Of a DNA stretch of 64,000 nt, positions 33,201 through 45,124 are shown in pieces. This DNA is from Blasia pusilla (taxonomy: Eukaryota; Marchantiophyta; Marchantiopsida; Blasiales), in assembly GCA_050084515.1 (NCBI GenBank), contig CM114275.1:27714001-27778000 (forward strand), in the 5' to 3' direction. The notes below the pieces were generated by a model that saw only the letters and a list, made by a program, of their open reading frames with translations, did no database searches and had not been told where the DNA came from. The translations under genes and the position numbers were made by a program. The stretch's first letter is position 1; each line of letters opens with the position of its first letter.

Positions 33201-36200
33201 AACAAAGATCTAAAGCAAACTGTGATTCCTCTCATGTCATCTCTGGCTGACAGTCATTTAATAAATACGAAGGAGTGAGACTCAAGAACTGCAGATTCTT
33301 TAGCATTGCGTTTCAATAAAGTTCTGTGCTTCTTAACATACCAATGATGCTGGTTCACCATCTTTCAGTATGCCTCGAGCTTTCAGCCGTTGTTTCAACA
33401 GATCTGGCAGATCTGCTTTTTCTACCCCATTATCATAATCACTGAGATTCACTGCATCAGTTTCATCTCTCCTCGGCCTGAAGTGTTCATCTACTGCAGC
33501 CTGATGATCTACCATCCCAGGGCCAATCCTCTCACTACCATGCTCTGGTTGCCTAAATGGACCTGCAGGCCCTTGCATGGGAACACTGGCTAATCCATCA
33601 TGACGGTGCCTGGGGGATAAGTCTCGCCTATCAGGTTTGAACCCAGTCGGAGTTCCACCAATGCTGAACATAGGAGGCCGTACATTGTTGTAGTACGCAC
33701 CTCCTCCTGGGACTCCATAGCCATTTCCAATTTCAACATTGTCTACAGTACACACAAGATGGCAAGATTGTCAGTAAACCGTTCTGTTCTATAAAACTAT
33801 TATGGCAACAAGTTCTAGAGAACTGATCACAATAACCACCAAGGCCAGATTTCAAGATATGGACTCAAATTCAAGAGAGAAGCAAGCTAGTAAAACGAGC
33901 ACTCTCCACATTTCTTCCAAGATTTCTCACAAACTAGTCTAAGTAACCGATCGTCATGCATAATAGACCATCTACTATGACTGGGCCACCTTTTACTGCC
34001 AAGACCTCCCAAGCGAAATCTTGACAATTGTCATACACTTTTGGTGATATTTCTGACTAGAAGCATGGCCTAAATTTCTTGTCCTCACATATTCATAAAT
34101 TTTCACACTGATTGACATAAAGAGCAACACTTACAACACTGGTTTGAAATAATTTTGCTACCACCTCATCAATCATGAGTACAGTTGAAAAGAGTAGATA
34201 ACTAATAACTATGGGACCTGCTTTGATAGGGAAAGGTGTGGAACAATGTCCATGATCACAAGCTTCAAGATTCTTGGTTCACAAGTGTGAAAAACAAACA
34301 TTGCAACTACACAGGTTGGGTGGGAAGCTCCTTTGAGGGAAAACAACTTTAACCCTCCTTTGCAGGAACCCACAAGCCATCAGATACAAAAATCACATTG
34401 TGACTAGCTGTAACCCAGCTATATGTGTTTCAGTATCTGTCATGTTAATTCTTCACCATTTCTTTCCCAGGACATGAAATAAGGATACAAACGATTGTCT
34501 GGTTATTCTTATCCATAAACACAAGGGTATCACGAAGAGTCAGTTGCATGACCACTTTTGATTTCTCCAAGGTTCCCGCCATTTTGTTTCTTAAGGGCGT
34601 TTTAGCAACAATTCCCAGACAGTACACAAACATACATGGTGCTAAACGACCTTTCTCACGGGTGTGAAGGTTATCACAAAGCCCGCTGATCTCTTGCTAA
34701 TCGTCCAGTTCGTTAGGCAAGGTAGAATTTCCGACCTTAACCAATTGTAATGACATGTGATTACAGCATCCAAAAGATTTGCACATAATCACCACACAAG
34801 ACCACTGGACAAGTCAAAAGTAATAGCAGCACATCCTCGACCAATTACAAAACGGGCACCCCCAACAAACCGAGTACCACCACCTTGGTCATGTTGATTG
34901 GATCTTCCACGCTTGGAAGCCATGTCCGCCCGATGTTCAGAAGTCATCCTCAAAAGTTTCTCCTGCAACAAAATTGGACAAGTTTCACGAAATCTCCATC
35001 CAAGCATCAGATGTCCATCTCGAAGGACCACAATTTCACCTGAACATCTCCATAACAATCCCAGGGCTGGATGTTACACAATCCTCTTTTGAGAGTTATC
35101 ACTGACCACATTATCAGGCCTCAGAGAGGATAAGCCATCAGAAGCTCCCTCAACCACAGTACCAAACCCAACAGGACATCAAAAGGATGTATCACTGGAT
35201 GGAGGTTTCTCACCTTCAGCACATTGGGATCATGTCGCGTCGACAAAATATCTCTGTCAGCCATCTCCATTGTTTCGTGAGATCTTTTATCATGCCTGGA
35301 TTTGGTACAAGGCAGGAGAAAAAAAAAACGACTCTTTTTAAAGTATTCCAGGGCTAGGATATGTGGAGTTATCTCAAACCTCAAATGAGAGAGTGACGTA
35401 TGAAATGAGTCTCATTTCCAGACATCAGCCACCAAATCCTGCTGATATAATCATAACAAAGTTAGCACTACAAGCCAAAAGCAAGGACCCTACACAGCCC
35501 AACTTCTCTTGAAAGAAGAAGGCAACCTATAGGTAAAATATCAAACTAAAAAGAAAACTGGACTCACCTCTGCTGAGATATAACATCTTGGGCGCTGTTC
35601 TCCTGAAAGTATAACCAAAACTCCAATCAGCAAATACATTCAAGCTACGGAGGGAGGTATGTCAAGGCTTAAAGGCAGAGACAGAATCTATGTGACAAAT
35701 AATGAAATTCCAAAATTCTGTGAATCAGCAAAAAGATTCCCCTTGATGATTGACTTACAGACCAAGTATTCAACATCAATCCATTTCTAGAAGGTGACTC
35801 ACCTGCTCACGAAGTACAGCAGCTTGAACTGCTAGCTCCATGGATGGGCCAAAACCATTGTGGGCATCCACATTTAAACCAGGACCACTGTGCCCATTTT
35901 GACTCTGAGGAAGTCTGTGATGGTGACCTGGGGCAGGGACAGAGTTAGGATCAGGCCCTGGATGCCATGAGCTATGGGCTTGAGGAGGCTGCCACAAGCT
36001 AGGATCGGGTTGACTTGGCAGCACAGCTGTATCACCCTGGTCCTCTGGTGCAGGATCCCATCGTGACTTTCGTTTCTGCTCTCGCCGCAGCTTAGGTTGA
36101 TCATGAGATGGATCCTGCTGTCCGGATGGCTTTTCCTGTAGAGGAGGAAAGCCTTGTACCTGTGATCTTTCTGATTGATGCAGGAATCCAGATTGGCTTT

Positions 36201-37671
36201 GTTGCGGATGCTGATGCTTGCGCAGTTCTTGATGATACCCAGAAACAAGACTTTCCTTCCCCTGCTTCGAGATAACTGGTTCCAATGGATTCATTGGATG
36301 TGGTGGATGGAATTGAGAAGAATGCATTGGAGGAGGAATATGATGTTGGTGCCACGGAGGAAAAACACCCTGAGGTCCGTGAGGAGGAAACTGAGACTGG
36401 TTATTATGCAGATGGGGGGGACCATGATGTTGGCCAGAAGATTGGAACTGTGGACCATGGGCCCCATTATAACTATTCTCTGGATGAGATTGTGCTGGAA
36501 GCTGTGGGTTTCCACCGAAGGATTGTGGGTGGAATTTAGGAGGTTGTGCAGAACCTACCGCTGGCACAGGAGTCTGAGGGGTCTGGTGTGCTTGATGTCC
36601 AGAAGAGGGAAAGTTCCCAACCTGAGAACTATCATGATTTTTATCAGGTTGTGAAAGTGAGTTCTGTGACAGTGTACCATATGGTTGTGAGTGAAACTTA
36701 GAAGGACGCTGGGTAGAACCAACCAGTGATATTGTAGGCTGGGGGATCTGGTGAGCTTCTGGCAGTGAGCTAGCCCTCTGTAAATTTCCTTGAACTGGAG
36801 GGCCCTGTGACTGAAACTGGGCAGGCCATTGAGGAGGGCCTCCCTGTGAGAACCTTTGAACTGACGATGCAGGTTGGCCTGGTGGGACTGAATGTCCAGG
36901 GGGACCAGGAGGGCCTGGGAGACCCCCATGTAACTGGGGGCCCTGGAGACCTGGGGAAATGCCATATGCTTGCAAACCAGGAGGGCCAGCAGAACCAAGG
37001 ACACTTCCATGTGCCTGTGACCCTGGAGGACCACTTAGTACATGAGATCCTAGAGAGACTGATGTGACACCATGAGGATGGTTGTCAATAGTTAGTGGAG
37101 AGGACTGAAATGAGTGGGCTCCCCCCTGATGCTGAGAAAATGAGAAAGGTGGAGAAGGTTTTGGTGGAGATTGAGTAAACGGTCCTCTCTGAAAAGGAGG
37201 TTGTCCAGGTACATTGCCTGGAGGTGTAAAGTGAGGAGAAGACTGTGGATGAGGATGAGAATAAGAAGTTTGTGTACTTGGCATCGCAGGTCCTGGAAAG
37301 TTTGGATAATGCACAGGAGCCACCATTGGAGCACCATTAGGCTTTGGTAGCGAGGGATATGATTGGGGAGGGGAAGGCTGTAAGGCACTTGATTGAAAAG
37401 AAGAAACTACAGGATGGTCCTGGGAAGGAGGGGGTTGAAAAGAAGCATTTGTTGAGTGTGAGGAAGGTTGAGTAGAAGATCCAAATTGAGGTCCCTCATT
37501 TGACCCTAGAGGTCGTTGCTGATATTGAGGGGGAGGAGTAGGTCCAGAGGCTGAGGGAAAACTTGATGATGGACCTGTGTGAGGTGGGAGGGCTTTCGGC
37601 ATGTAAGAATGCTGCAAAGTCTCATCCTTTGGACCCCACATTGCTGATGGGATAGCTGAGGTAGCCTGCAT
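30210..37671 (-). CDS. PQBP1-like WW-domain spliceosomal protein, 12 coding exons, 1158 residues
   Basis: Exons (minus): 37,671-35,803; 35,602-35,568; 35,295-35,214; 34,962-34,860; 33,742-33,342; 32,607-32,533; 32,302-32,134; 31,981-31,762; 31,610-31,428; 31,214-31,089; 30,594-30,543; 30,371-30,210. All GT-AG and in frame (3,477 nt). Residues 1 to about 620 are a Gln/Pro/His/Ser-rich low-complexity region in one exon. Then come [17 protein letters not shown] (about 805-822), WW1 ([17 protein letters not shown], about 854-881) split by an intron right after its first Trp, a proline run, WW2 ([19 protein letters not shown], about 900-928), a CAGC..CNHC zinc motif (about 963-983) and the PQBP1 tail [46 protein letters not shown] in two pieces. 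In PQBP1 this tail binds the U5 15-kDa protein (Dim1) and WW domains bind proline-rich splicing factors, so a nuclear pre-mRNA splicing role is likely. The start ATG is two bases after an acceptor; an upstream coding exon cannot be excluded. Confidence 0.9.
32637..32652. repeat. TA dinucleotide microsatellite in a PQBP1-like intron
   Basis: About eight TA units, in the 599-734 bp intron upstream of the exon that starts WW1. Confidence 0.8.
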
Positions 37672-39213
37672 TCCTACAAGAGACCAACTGAAAGTTAGTG
37701 GCTCTCTACATAACCACCCAATCCATACAGCATCCTTGCTCGTGAGATAGGAATGACCAATCGAAAGAGAGGTTCCTATTTCCTAGTGACTGCACCACAG
37801 ATCGTCTCGAGCATTAACGTCCCACCATTTTTCAACATGTCTAGTCACCTCACGAGAATTTCAAGATTTTTTACCTTGATATCCCTAGGACAACTATATT
37901 TCTTCTCTTTCAATAACAACATCAGATGACTGCTCTCTTCTACTAGATATAGATGCTACTGGAGAATGAGCTGAGCAGAGAAGCAGACTATCTTCAAGCA
38001 ACCCGTCCAGAGACGACTTTGTACACGATTCCTTAACCTCCCAACTGATCAGCTCTCCATCATCCATCGTACACAATCCCACACTTAAAGAGATCGAAGG
38101 TGTTCAACGCTAGGAGTCTTAATGATGATAATTGATGAGTTACGGGAAACCAATGGCCCAAGAATAATCATGATTCATGTGCAATATAAGTGGAATATTC
38201 GTTCAATGCTGATCACCGAAAGAGACCGACACAGTGTCCCTGCAATGAACGACGTAGTTACACGTAGCAACAAGAAGGTGTTGCGCAAAGTTACACATAC
38301 GTCTGAGGTGCTGGAACGACTATAGTGGAAGGCTTCTGAACCTAAAACAGATGTCTCGCATAGGGGATCCCTCGTACAGAACTCGATGTGCTATCTAGGG
38401 CACAATTCTCTATGAAAAATACCACGTTCGCAGCTGAACCCAGTATCGTCTTTAGGGAGAAGTGATTAAAATAAATGTAAGCAAATTTGAGCATTCAATA
38501 CACTGCACTGAATGAAGATGCACGTGGAGAAAATGTAACCAAATACTCAAGTCTGGATTAACACTAAAATAGTCACGATAAGTACGAAATCATGACGTGC
38601 AAAAGATAATGAATGCTAGGACACACTAGGTTACGCGAAAGACTAAGGTGGTGCAACGAAACAACAATGTGACATGCTACTGAAACTTGAAAGCGAATTG
38701 GAGTGTGTTACGAAGTCCGCCCTGCTCAGTCAACCAAACCCTCTGCTGTGATGGGGAGCACAGGTCCATCAGAAACCCGATCCACTTCACCCAAGAAGAT
38801 TCGAGTCGCCCGGACGATAGTACTCATACACCCACATTTCTTAACATTTCTTACACAAAAGCCGAACGGGGAACTCCAACCCTATCAAAGCTGTGCTTGC
38901 ATCACTCACAAACTGACCTCTTTGCGATGACCATCGCACTCTTGGCAGGTCCGAGAAACCCTACGTCCACAACAACGTTGCTCGCCAGAAGTATTCACGA
39001 CGCCATTTTGCCCCGAGCTTCTTCGACCATTTTTTCCGCAGCAATAACCGGATCGCTCAGAATCATTTCAGGAAACCCTCCAAGCTCCCTCTCGTAGCAG
39101 CCAGTTAACTGGACCAATCCTCGACTCATCGGGCACAGAAGTCTTCCCTGAACAAACAGAATCACAGCCCTAAAATTTCGTAAACCCTAAACTTCGGGTC
39201 TCCATATCTTACC
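37672..39213 (-). other. 5' untranslated region and upstream introns of the PQBP1-like gene (proposed)
   Basis: An acceptor (ctcttgtag) precedes the first coding ATG at 37,671. Further up, a donor at 39,212 (TTTCGGG|GTAAGA) and an acceptor at 39,148 (tttgttcag|GGAAG) bracket a 64-bp candidate intron. The bases between 38,060 and 37,894 contain an open frame of 62 codons that I do not recognise. No repeat was identified here. Confidence 0.4.
38995..39129 (-). CDS. small open frame of 44 codons, upstream of the PQBP1-like gene
   Basis: ATG at 39,129, stop TGA at 38,995. The peptide starts MSRGLVQLTGCYE, contains LGGFPEMILSDPVIAAEKM and ends EEARGKMAS. The frame stays open upstream to a good acceptor at 39,148. 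Its composition is protein-like (regular charged helix at the end) and not repeat-derived. It is either an upstream open frame in the PQBP1-like leader or a small independent gene. I do not recognise the family. Confidence 0.35.
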   Translation of the reverse strand: MSRGLVQLTGCYERELGGFPEMILSDPVIAAEKMVEEARGKMAS

Positions 39214-39476
39214 CCGAAATGGCCGGATTAGACGTCTACGTCCATCACTTCACTATGTGCAACGGACACGAGCGCAGGTGCCATCAATTTCCCATGTCTT
39301 GCGTCCCAAGCCGACTGACTACTCCATGAATTCATATCGCACTCTCATCTCTCTCACCCATTCGCCGCTGCAAGACTTTGGGAGATTCACCGACGAGATG
39401 CTACAGACACTCGAGACGCCTCGCAGGCTGACTCGGTCGTCTACTTCGACAGGCTAGTCTAAACTTGGTGGTGGAA

Positions 39477-39614
39477 ATGGCGACCGCCGTATTCAGAGGC
39501 AGTGTGAAATTTGGTAAGACCTCCAACTCCCCGAATGTGCCGGACGACGCTTTTCGTCTTGCGGTGCCGGTTAGAATCGCGAATCGCCACTCTACTTCCT
39601 CCAAGCGAAACTAG
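39477..39614 (+). CDS. possible first exon of a divergent gene, cut by Helitrons
   Basis: ATG at 39,477 with a purine at -3; 45 codons starting MATAVFRGSVKFG. The beginning (MATAVF, then basic/hydroxylated residues) is like a plastid or mitochondrial transit peptide. A donor-like G|GTAAGA follows codon 13. About 130 bp further on the sequence enters Helitron DNA, so any downstream exons would lie beyond that block or be lost. Function unknown; may be chance. Confidence 0.25.
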   Translation: MATAVFRGSVKFGKTSNSPNVPDDAFRLAVPVRIANRHSTSSKRN

Positions 39615-39739
39615 TGTGGGCGGCCCCATATGGGATCTTACTTGCACATGGGAGAGTCCAAGTACCTCCATTGGGTAGTAAGAAAATCTTATATTTGGAT
39701 TTGGGTGAGTACTAATGTCTTCACATGCTATACATAAGA

Positions 39740-39940
39740 ATAAAAAGTGACGAATCTCTTCCCTTCACGGGACGAATGTATAGTCTCGTGAAGGGAAGAG
39801 ATTAATGATGTTCTATATAAATTCAATTTTTTTCCTTGTTGCCCGTAGCATGTGAAACATTTTTCTCAATGCTCAGTTGTCACGTGTCAAACATATAAGT
39901 GTTTGCAAATCAAGAAGGTACTCTCCTATAATAATATAGA
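39740..39940 (-). mobile_element. non-autonomous Helitron, minus strand (array unit 1)
   Basis: Start TCTATATTATTATAGGAGAG at 39,940 reading down; internal words 'ttgcaaacac', 'acacgtgacaa', 'catgctacgggcaacaagg' and 'ttcacg' match 195-404. At 39,753-39,803 the unit runs into an inverted piece (17-bp perfect arms), so its tail is replaced by a fold-back. Confidence 0.65.
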
Positions 39941-40151
39941 TGAGGTGTCCGTGCAATGCAAGGGAAATAAAAAAATGTTTGAAGAGCTAGTGTATAGTCC
40001 GTGAAGAAAAGAGATTAATGATGCTCTACATAAATTCAATTTTTTTTCTTGTTGCCTCTAGCATGTGAAACATTTTTTTTTACCCGATTGCCACGTTTCA
40101 AGCATATAGGTGTTTGCAAATCAAGAAGGCACTCTCCCGTTATAATATAGA
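39941..40151 (-). mobile_element. non-autonomous Helitron, minus strand (array unit 2)
   Basis: Start TCTATATTATAACGGGAGAG at 40,151 reading down; tail GCACGGACACCTCA directly abuts the start of unit 1. Same length class (about 210 bp) as 195-404. Confidence 0.65.
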
Positions 40152-41425
40152 TGTTGCCCGTGCCATATACGCCTAACATAGTTTCCTCAATAGAATGGCT
40201 GAAAAACATATGTCGATGATATTTTTTTAATTACACTTAAAAAATTAAAATATATTTAATTTCAATTTTCAGGTATAATTTCCATTTTTATAAATCCCAA
40301 AAGAGTAAGAAAATCACCTTTAGATAATATCCATCTCCCCTAAATAATTACATTCCTCCCTAAAAGTTCCAACAAAATTTATTCTTTCCCTTCCACTCTT
40401 CCCCCCAAAATCACATTAACTAATAGAATGATTTATTAATTTTAATTAATGAAATCATTTTCCTTTCCCAAAATATCACATGTGAATTAATATAATTCAT
40501 TTTTATAATAATCTCATCATTAATTTCAAATTTTCAATATAATTCTTATTTTCTAAAATTTTAGAAGAGTAATAATACTTCACTCTTCTAATTAATTACA
40601 ATACTCCATTCAAATTTAAATAATATCCCAATTTTTTTATCAAGAATATTCCCTTTTCTTAATATTTATAATGACCCATGATGATATTAAATAAATTATT
40701 AATTAATCAATCAATCAAATTTCTATTTCATTCAAATCCTTACGAGTTTTTTCTACTTGGTCTATTTCTATCCATCTAATGTGGTTCAAATAAAGAATTA
40801 TTATTATTATTTGAATGCCCCTCCTCTTAACCGTCCCCGTACCCCTTTCATGTGTTGAAATATCTTGTGTCGACATGTGTCATGAAGGGAAGGCTTCAAA
40901 ACAACTAATAAACACCCTTTTGGGATATCAAATCTAAATGATATCCCAATCCCTTAAATAATTTTAGCCTTCCATAAAATTTGATGTACTCCTTCTCCAT
41001 TCAAATTTATTTTCCCTTTCCATCACATGTGAATCAAGATATTAATTCTAATTTTTTTCTATCATAATTAATATTTATAATATTATGATATTAACTAAAT
41101 TATTAATTAAATAATTAAATATTTTTCTTTTTCATTCAAATCCTTATGAGTTTTTTCTACTTTTGTCTAATTTTTCCCATCTAATGTGGTTCAAATAATA
41201 AAATTGATTATTATTATTTGAATGCCACTCCTCTTAACCATCCCCGTACCCCCTCCATGTGCTGAAATCTCTTGTATCGACATGTGTCGTAAGGGGAACG
41301 CTTCAAAACACCTATGTGTCACCTGCCCTCTTTTAAACACATAAGGTTCAATCTATGGTAGTTGATGGACCTCTTTTATACACATAGGGGAACGCTTCAA
41401 AACACCTGGGGTTTAATAATATAGA
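40152..41425 (-). mobile_element. longer AT-rich non-autonomous Helitron (array unit 3) with an internal duplication
   Basis: Start TCTATATTATTAAACCCC at 41,425 reading down, preceded by CTAGTA; tail CACGGGCAACA abuts unit 2 at 40,152. About 1.27 kb, very AT-rich, no coding frame. 40,655-40,930 and 41,065-41,340 are diverged direct copies (shared 'cattcaaatccttacgagttttttctac', 'ccatctaatgtggttcaaata', 'cttaaccgtccccgtacccc'). Confidence 0.6.
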
Positions 41426-41476
41426 TACTAGCAAAAAAATTTCAAACGTCTTCATATTTTCCGTGCACCTTACTAG
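41426..41476 (+). mobile_element. Helitron 3' tail fragment, plus strand
   Basis: Ends CCGTGCACCTTACTAG followed by T, the same tail as 391-405. Only about 50 bp remain, head to head with unit 3. Confidence 0.5.
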
Positions 41477-44100
41477 TCTATATAATTAAGTTAGTGTGCG
41501 ACCTAGAACAGACAGATGAAGAGAAGGATTTGTCAAGCTATAGGATAGCATGCAAGATTGTCTAGATCAATGGAACTTTATTGGAGATGAGTGAGAACCA
41601 AACGTTAATAAGTGAGGAGAAGTTTTAACTTCAATTGAGTAGTTAGGTGTAATCCTGAGGTGCTAACTATTAATAAGTATGAGGAGAAGTTTGAAATTTT
41701 AGTGAGTAACAAGCTAAACTTGAGGCTTAAAAAGAGTTGTTGGTTATGTATTGGTTAAAAGTGTGTGTTGGGTGCAAAGGCTAGGCAGGAATAGTTGAAT
41801 AGAAGAGCTTAGGGGTTATGAATTTGGTGTAGCACATGGCTAAACTGAAGTCTAGGGAGAGAAACCATTATGCTGAAATTTCCAGAGGAGGGGGAAATGA
41901 GAATTCCATATGGCTTGATAGCTTCAATGGAGTTAATTAGATTATATGAACTGTGGCAAGTGCTTATGCTGTCATGACCATACGGATTATGTCGTAGAGT
42001 ATAGAGTGATAGTAGAGGCCATACCTTATGTAGGACCGTAGTGGCTAGGTAGAGATGCGGTTTCATACATAGGGTTGGGGGTGACTTTCCCAATAGGGCC
42101 CGCTCTTAGGTTGGAGGATATAGTGTGGAGTGCACCCAAAGAACATGCAGTTCTTTGAGTTGAGTCTGTTGCGTTGGGAGTTAGCCTTGGTAGCGAGTAG
42201 AGCTCTTGGCTTTGGTGTTTCCCGCAAGCTTCCACCTAGATTCTCCCATCGTGGAGTGGGTTTGGCTCGATTGTATGTGATTCTATACGTGTTTTATGAT
42301 AGTAGGTCTTTCACGGATTTCTGTGGATGCTCTCGTCTATGTTACGTATGTATGTGAGTATGGTATGTCAGCGATGTATGTTGTATGACGATGTGGATTC
42401 GCACGACAATGCCGATGAAAGCACATCTCATGAAGAATACTCATCTAAAGAGCTTGATGAAAGCAAAATTATGATAGGTTCCTTTCATTCAAAGCGTATT
42501 AAGTAGTATCTGGATATTAGATAAGGGGAATGTAGTCTAAGAATGCCTATAAAAGGAGCATCCGAATCTGGTGCATAATTCTGACATAAGAGAAGTACAC
42601 AAAACTAAAAAAATCCAAAGGTTATGGAACCACTAAGAACGCAAGAGGGACTCTATTATGCAAGCTTGCAAAGCAAGCCTAGGATCACTCTAAATGTAAG
42701 TGTTAACACCTTTTAGAAAATCTTTAAAGTGATTTCTGGCATGTTTTAATTATTTTTTGGCAACATTTAACTTAGTTGCAAGATCTACACGGGCATCCTA
42801 CTCAAGCTACAATACATCAATGAGAACTGTTATCTCAGTATTGAGCTAGATTGTGCGTTCCTTATACTTGTATATAGTTGGACAAATAGAATCATAAACT
42901 CCAACAAGAATGGTATGTGTGTGGTCGTCCCAATTCACAAAATCACTATTGTATCCTTGTTGGAAACGATTGCATTTGTCAATATCACTCCAAACGTGCA
43001 TCACACATGAATAACTAAAGAGATAAGACATTAGATCAAGCATGAAATGTTTAAGTGGAAAGTATTGAAAATGGAAGAATGAGAACCAAGGAAGTCATAA
43101 GTAATGGAACTTGCTACAAATGATATAAGTAAGTCCAATCTAACATAACAAATTGTGTAGATGAAGTGACGGATAAGGTTAGCATAGGTTGATGTGACAT
43201 TAACATTCAACATTGATATATTAATTGATGAAGTTGGAATTGATACAAAAGTAACACTGCTAAATAATGACTAAAAACAAGAAGTACTAGTGAAATGTTA
43301 TAGAATGCATGAGGGGATCATAATAAGATGAATGGCAATCATTTACATGAAAGGGTTAAATTCTGAAAAATGAAGAGGCATAAATGTAGATCAAATAGAT
43401 GGTAAGATTGAAGATAAAAATCATAGAACGTCACATGCAAGTTGATGTTCACATTAGGAGAGAAGAGAATCCAATGCAAATACCAAACACACATTAGTAG
43501 AAGTATTCAAGTATTTGAAGTGATCTAATTTGAAATTATTGACAAAATTAGGAAAGAAGCATGTAGAATATAGATGGAGTGGAAACATATCTTGAGCACA
43601 AACATTGCATGAATAGGTGGAAGACCCAGATATTCATAATGAGAAATATAGTAATTTCCAATGCGAAAATTTTGAGGTTTACATTATAAAAAGTGCAAAA
43701 CTTTTGATGGGGAAAGATGGTTGCATATGGAATATAATTCCACTTGTACAAAACAAGATAAGATTATATGCCTATGGCATATAAAAAGTCATTGCAGTAT
43801 ATACAACATACAAAATTCATCAGATTGTAGTTACTGTAGCAAAAGATCGAGGTTGACTACCGAGAATCAAAATCAAGAACCTGCAAATGACAATGGGTAG
43901 GCAAGTTAGGTAGGTCTAGATGAAATACTTATAGAAGAAGTGGAAATTGAAGTCAGTACTATAATTGAAAGTACTACATAAACTTACCAGAAGAAAATAT
44001 ATTGCGCAGGTGCATTTCCTTTTGCTTGGAGATTGCAATGTATAGTTAAAGTCACTACTGTGGGCAGTAGTAGAAATGCCGATGACCTCATTGATATCTC
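41477..44100. other. AT-rich DNA flanking a Helitron relic, no gene seen
   Basis: Only short frames. 42,000-42,340 is more balanced in composition with frames on both strands but no motif. May contain the 3' part of the autonomous Helitron relic. Confidence 0.4.
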
Positions 44101-44101
44101 T

Positions 44102-44479
44102 CTAGGAAGACGTTACTGAGGTTCTTGTAGGATAAGATGGCAGGATAAGGACATCATCAAAATCTCGAAGCATGCGAAAGTAAGAGGGGTTGTCAACATC
44201 AATAGGAATAGGCTCAAAGTCTGGGAATTGTCCATTATCATGGATTGCTTTCATGCGGTCAATAAGGTGTGTATCCTTTGTTGAAGTCAAGTCTATCAAT
44301 ATATTCAGAGGCAAGTACAATTGATGCCTCAAGACACGTAGTTGATCAAGCCTGATACCACCAAACATGAGGTTGAACAGTCTGGATGCATCCTTCCAGG
44401 TCAAGGATGTCTCTTTGAAATCAACATTTTTAAATTTGAGAAATTCCTTATCTATTTTTGGAAAACATGAAAGTAGCAT
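44102..44479 (-). CDS. unrecognised open frame downstream of the Helitron helicase
   Basis: 125 codons, starting MLLSCFPKIDKEFLKFKNVDF and containing KDASRLFNLMFGGIRLDQLRVLR and DNPSYFRMLRDFDDVLILP. It lies on the same strand as the Helitron helicase and about 650 bp beyond its C-terminus. Composition is protein-like. I do not recognise it; it could be an extra Helitron protein, a captured host exon, or chance. Confidence 0.3.
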   Translation of the reverse strand: MLLSCFPKIDKEFLKFKNVDFKETSLTWKDASRLFNLMFGGIRLDQLRVLRHQLYLPLNILIDLTSTKDTHLIDRMKAIHDNGQFPDFEPIPIDVDNPSYFRMLRDFDDVLILPSYPTRTSVTSS

Positions 44480-45124
44480 GTTAGTAATAATGCTTATACA
44501 ATAAATAATGGGAATACTACTCCACTTAAGGTGAGAAGAAGATAAGTAAAATTTTACTTGACGTTAATGCATCCTTGTTGAGACGTCACAACTTAGAATC
44601 CCATTGTTGTCCTTGGCTAATAAGTGATCGTATCTGCCTTCCTATTACACCATGTTCCCAAAAAGAAGGAACCATCCCTAAATTTTCCATTTACTTTATC
44701 TTGTTTTTGGTGGGGAATATGAAGCAGGTCTTGAATTCCTCAAGTTGTGGATGGATGTCTGAAAAAATCATGCTAGCGAAGTCCAAGTAGCTTGAGGGAA
44801 CCTGTGGATGAAGTGTTTGGTGAATCCAAAGCAATAGAAGATAAGGATTAACATATTAGAGGTGTAGGGAGCAACCTGTGTGGCTGGCTGATTTTTATGT
44901 TGTTGTTGCCGGATGGATTGAGCCTCAACCACATTTTTCATATTTGTATCATGTTCATATAGTGGCAATTTCTTACTTTGTAAAGTATGAGTTGTGGGTC
45001 TAATGCTTCGGCCCCTGCTCGAGTTACCTCGTGAAGACATGCCTAAATAAGAATTGGTATTAAGAGAGGGAAATTCTCCAGAGAAAACAATACCAAAAAC
45101 ATCAAAGTCTGGTGGTGATAGTGA

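Noticed and set aside
36175-36654. Plus-strand frames of 159 and 84 codons, and minus-strand shadows within 35.8-37.4 kb
   Set aside because: All are shadows of the Gln/Pro-rich PQBP1-like exon, which is supported by in-frame joining to eleven further exons.
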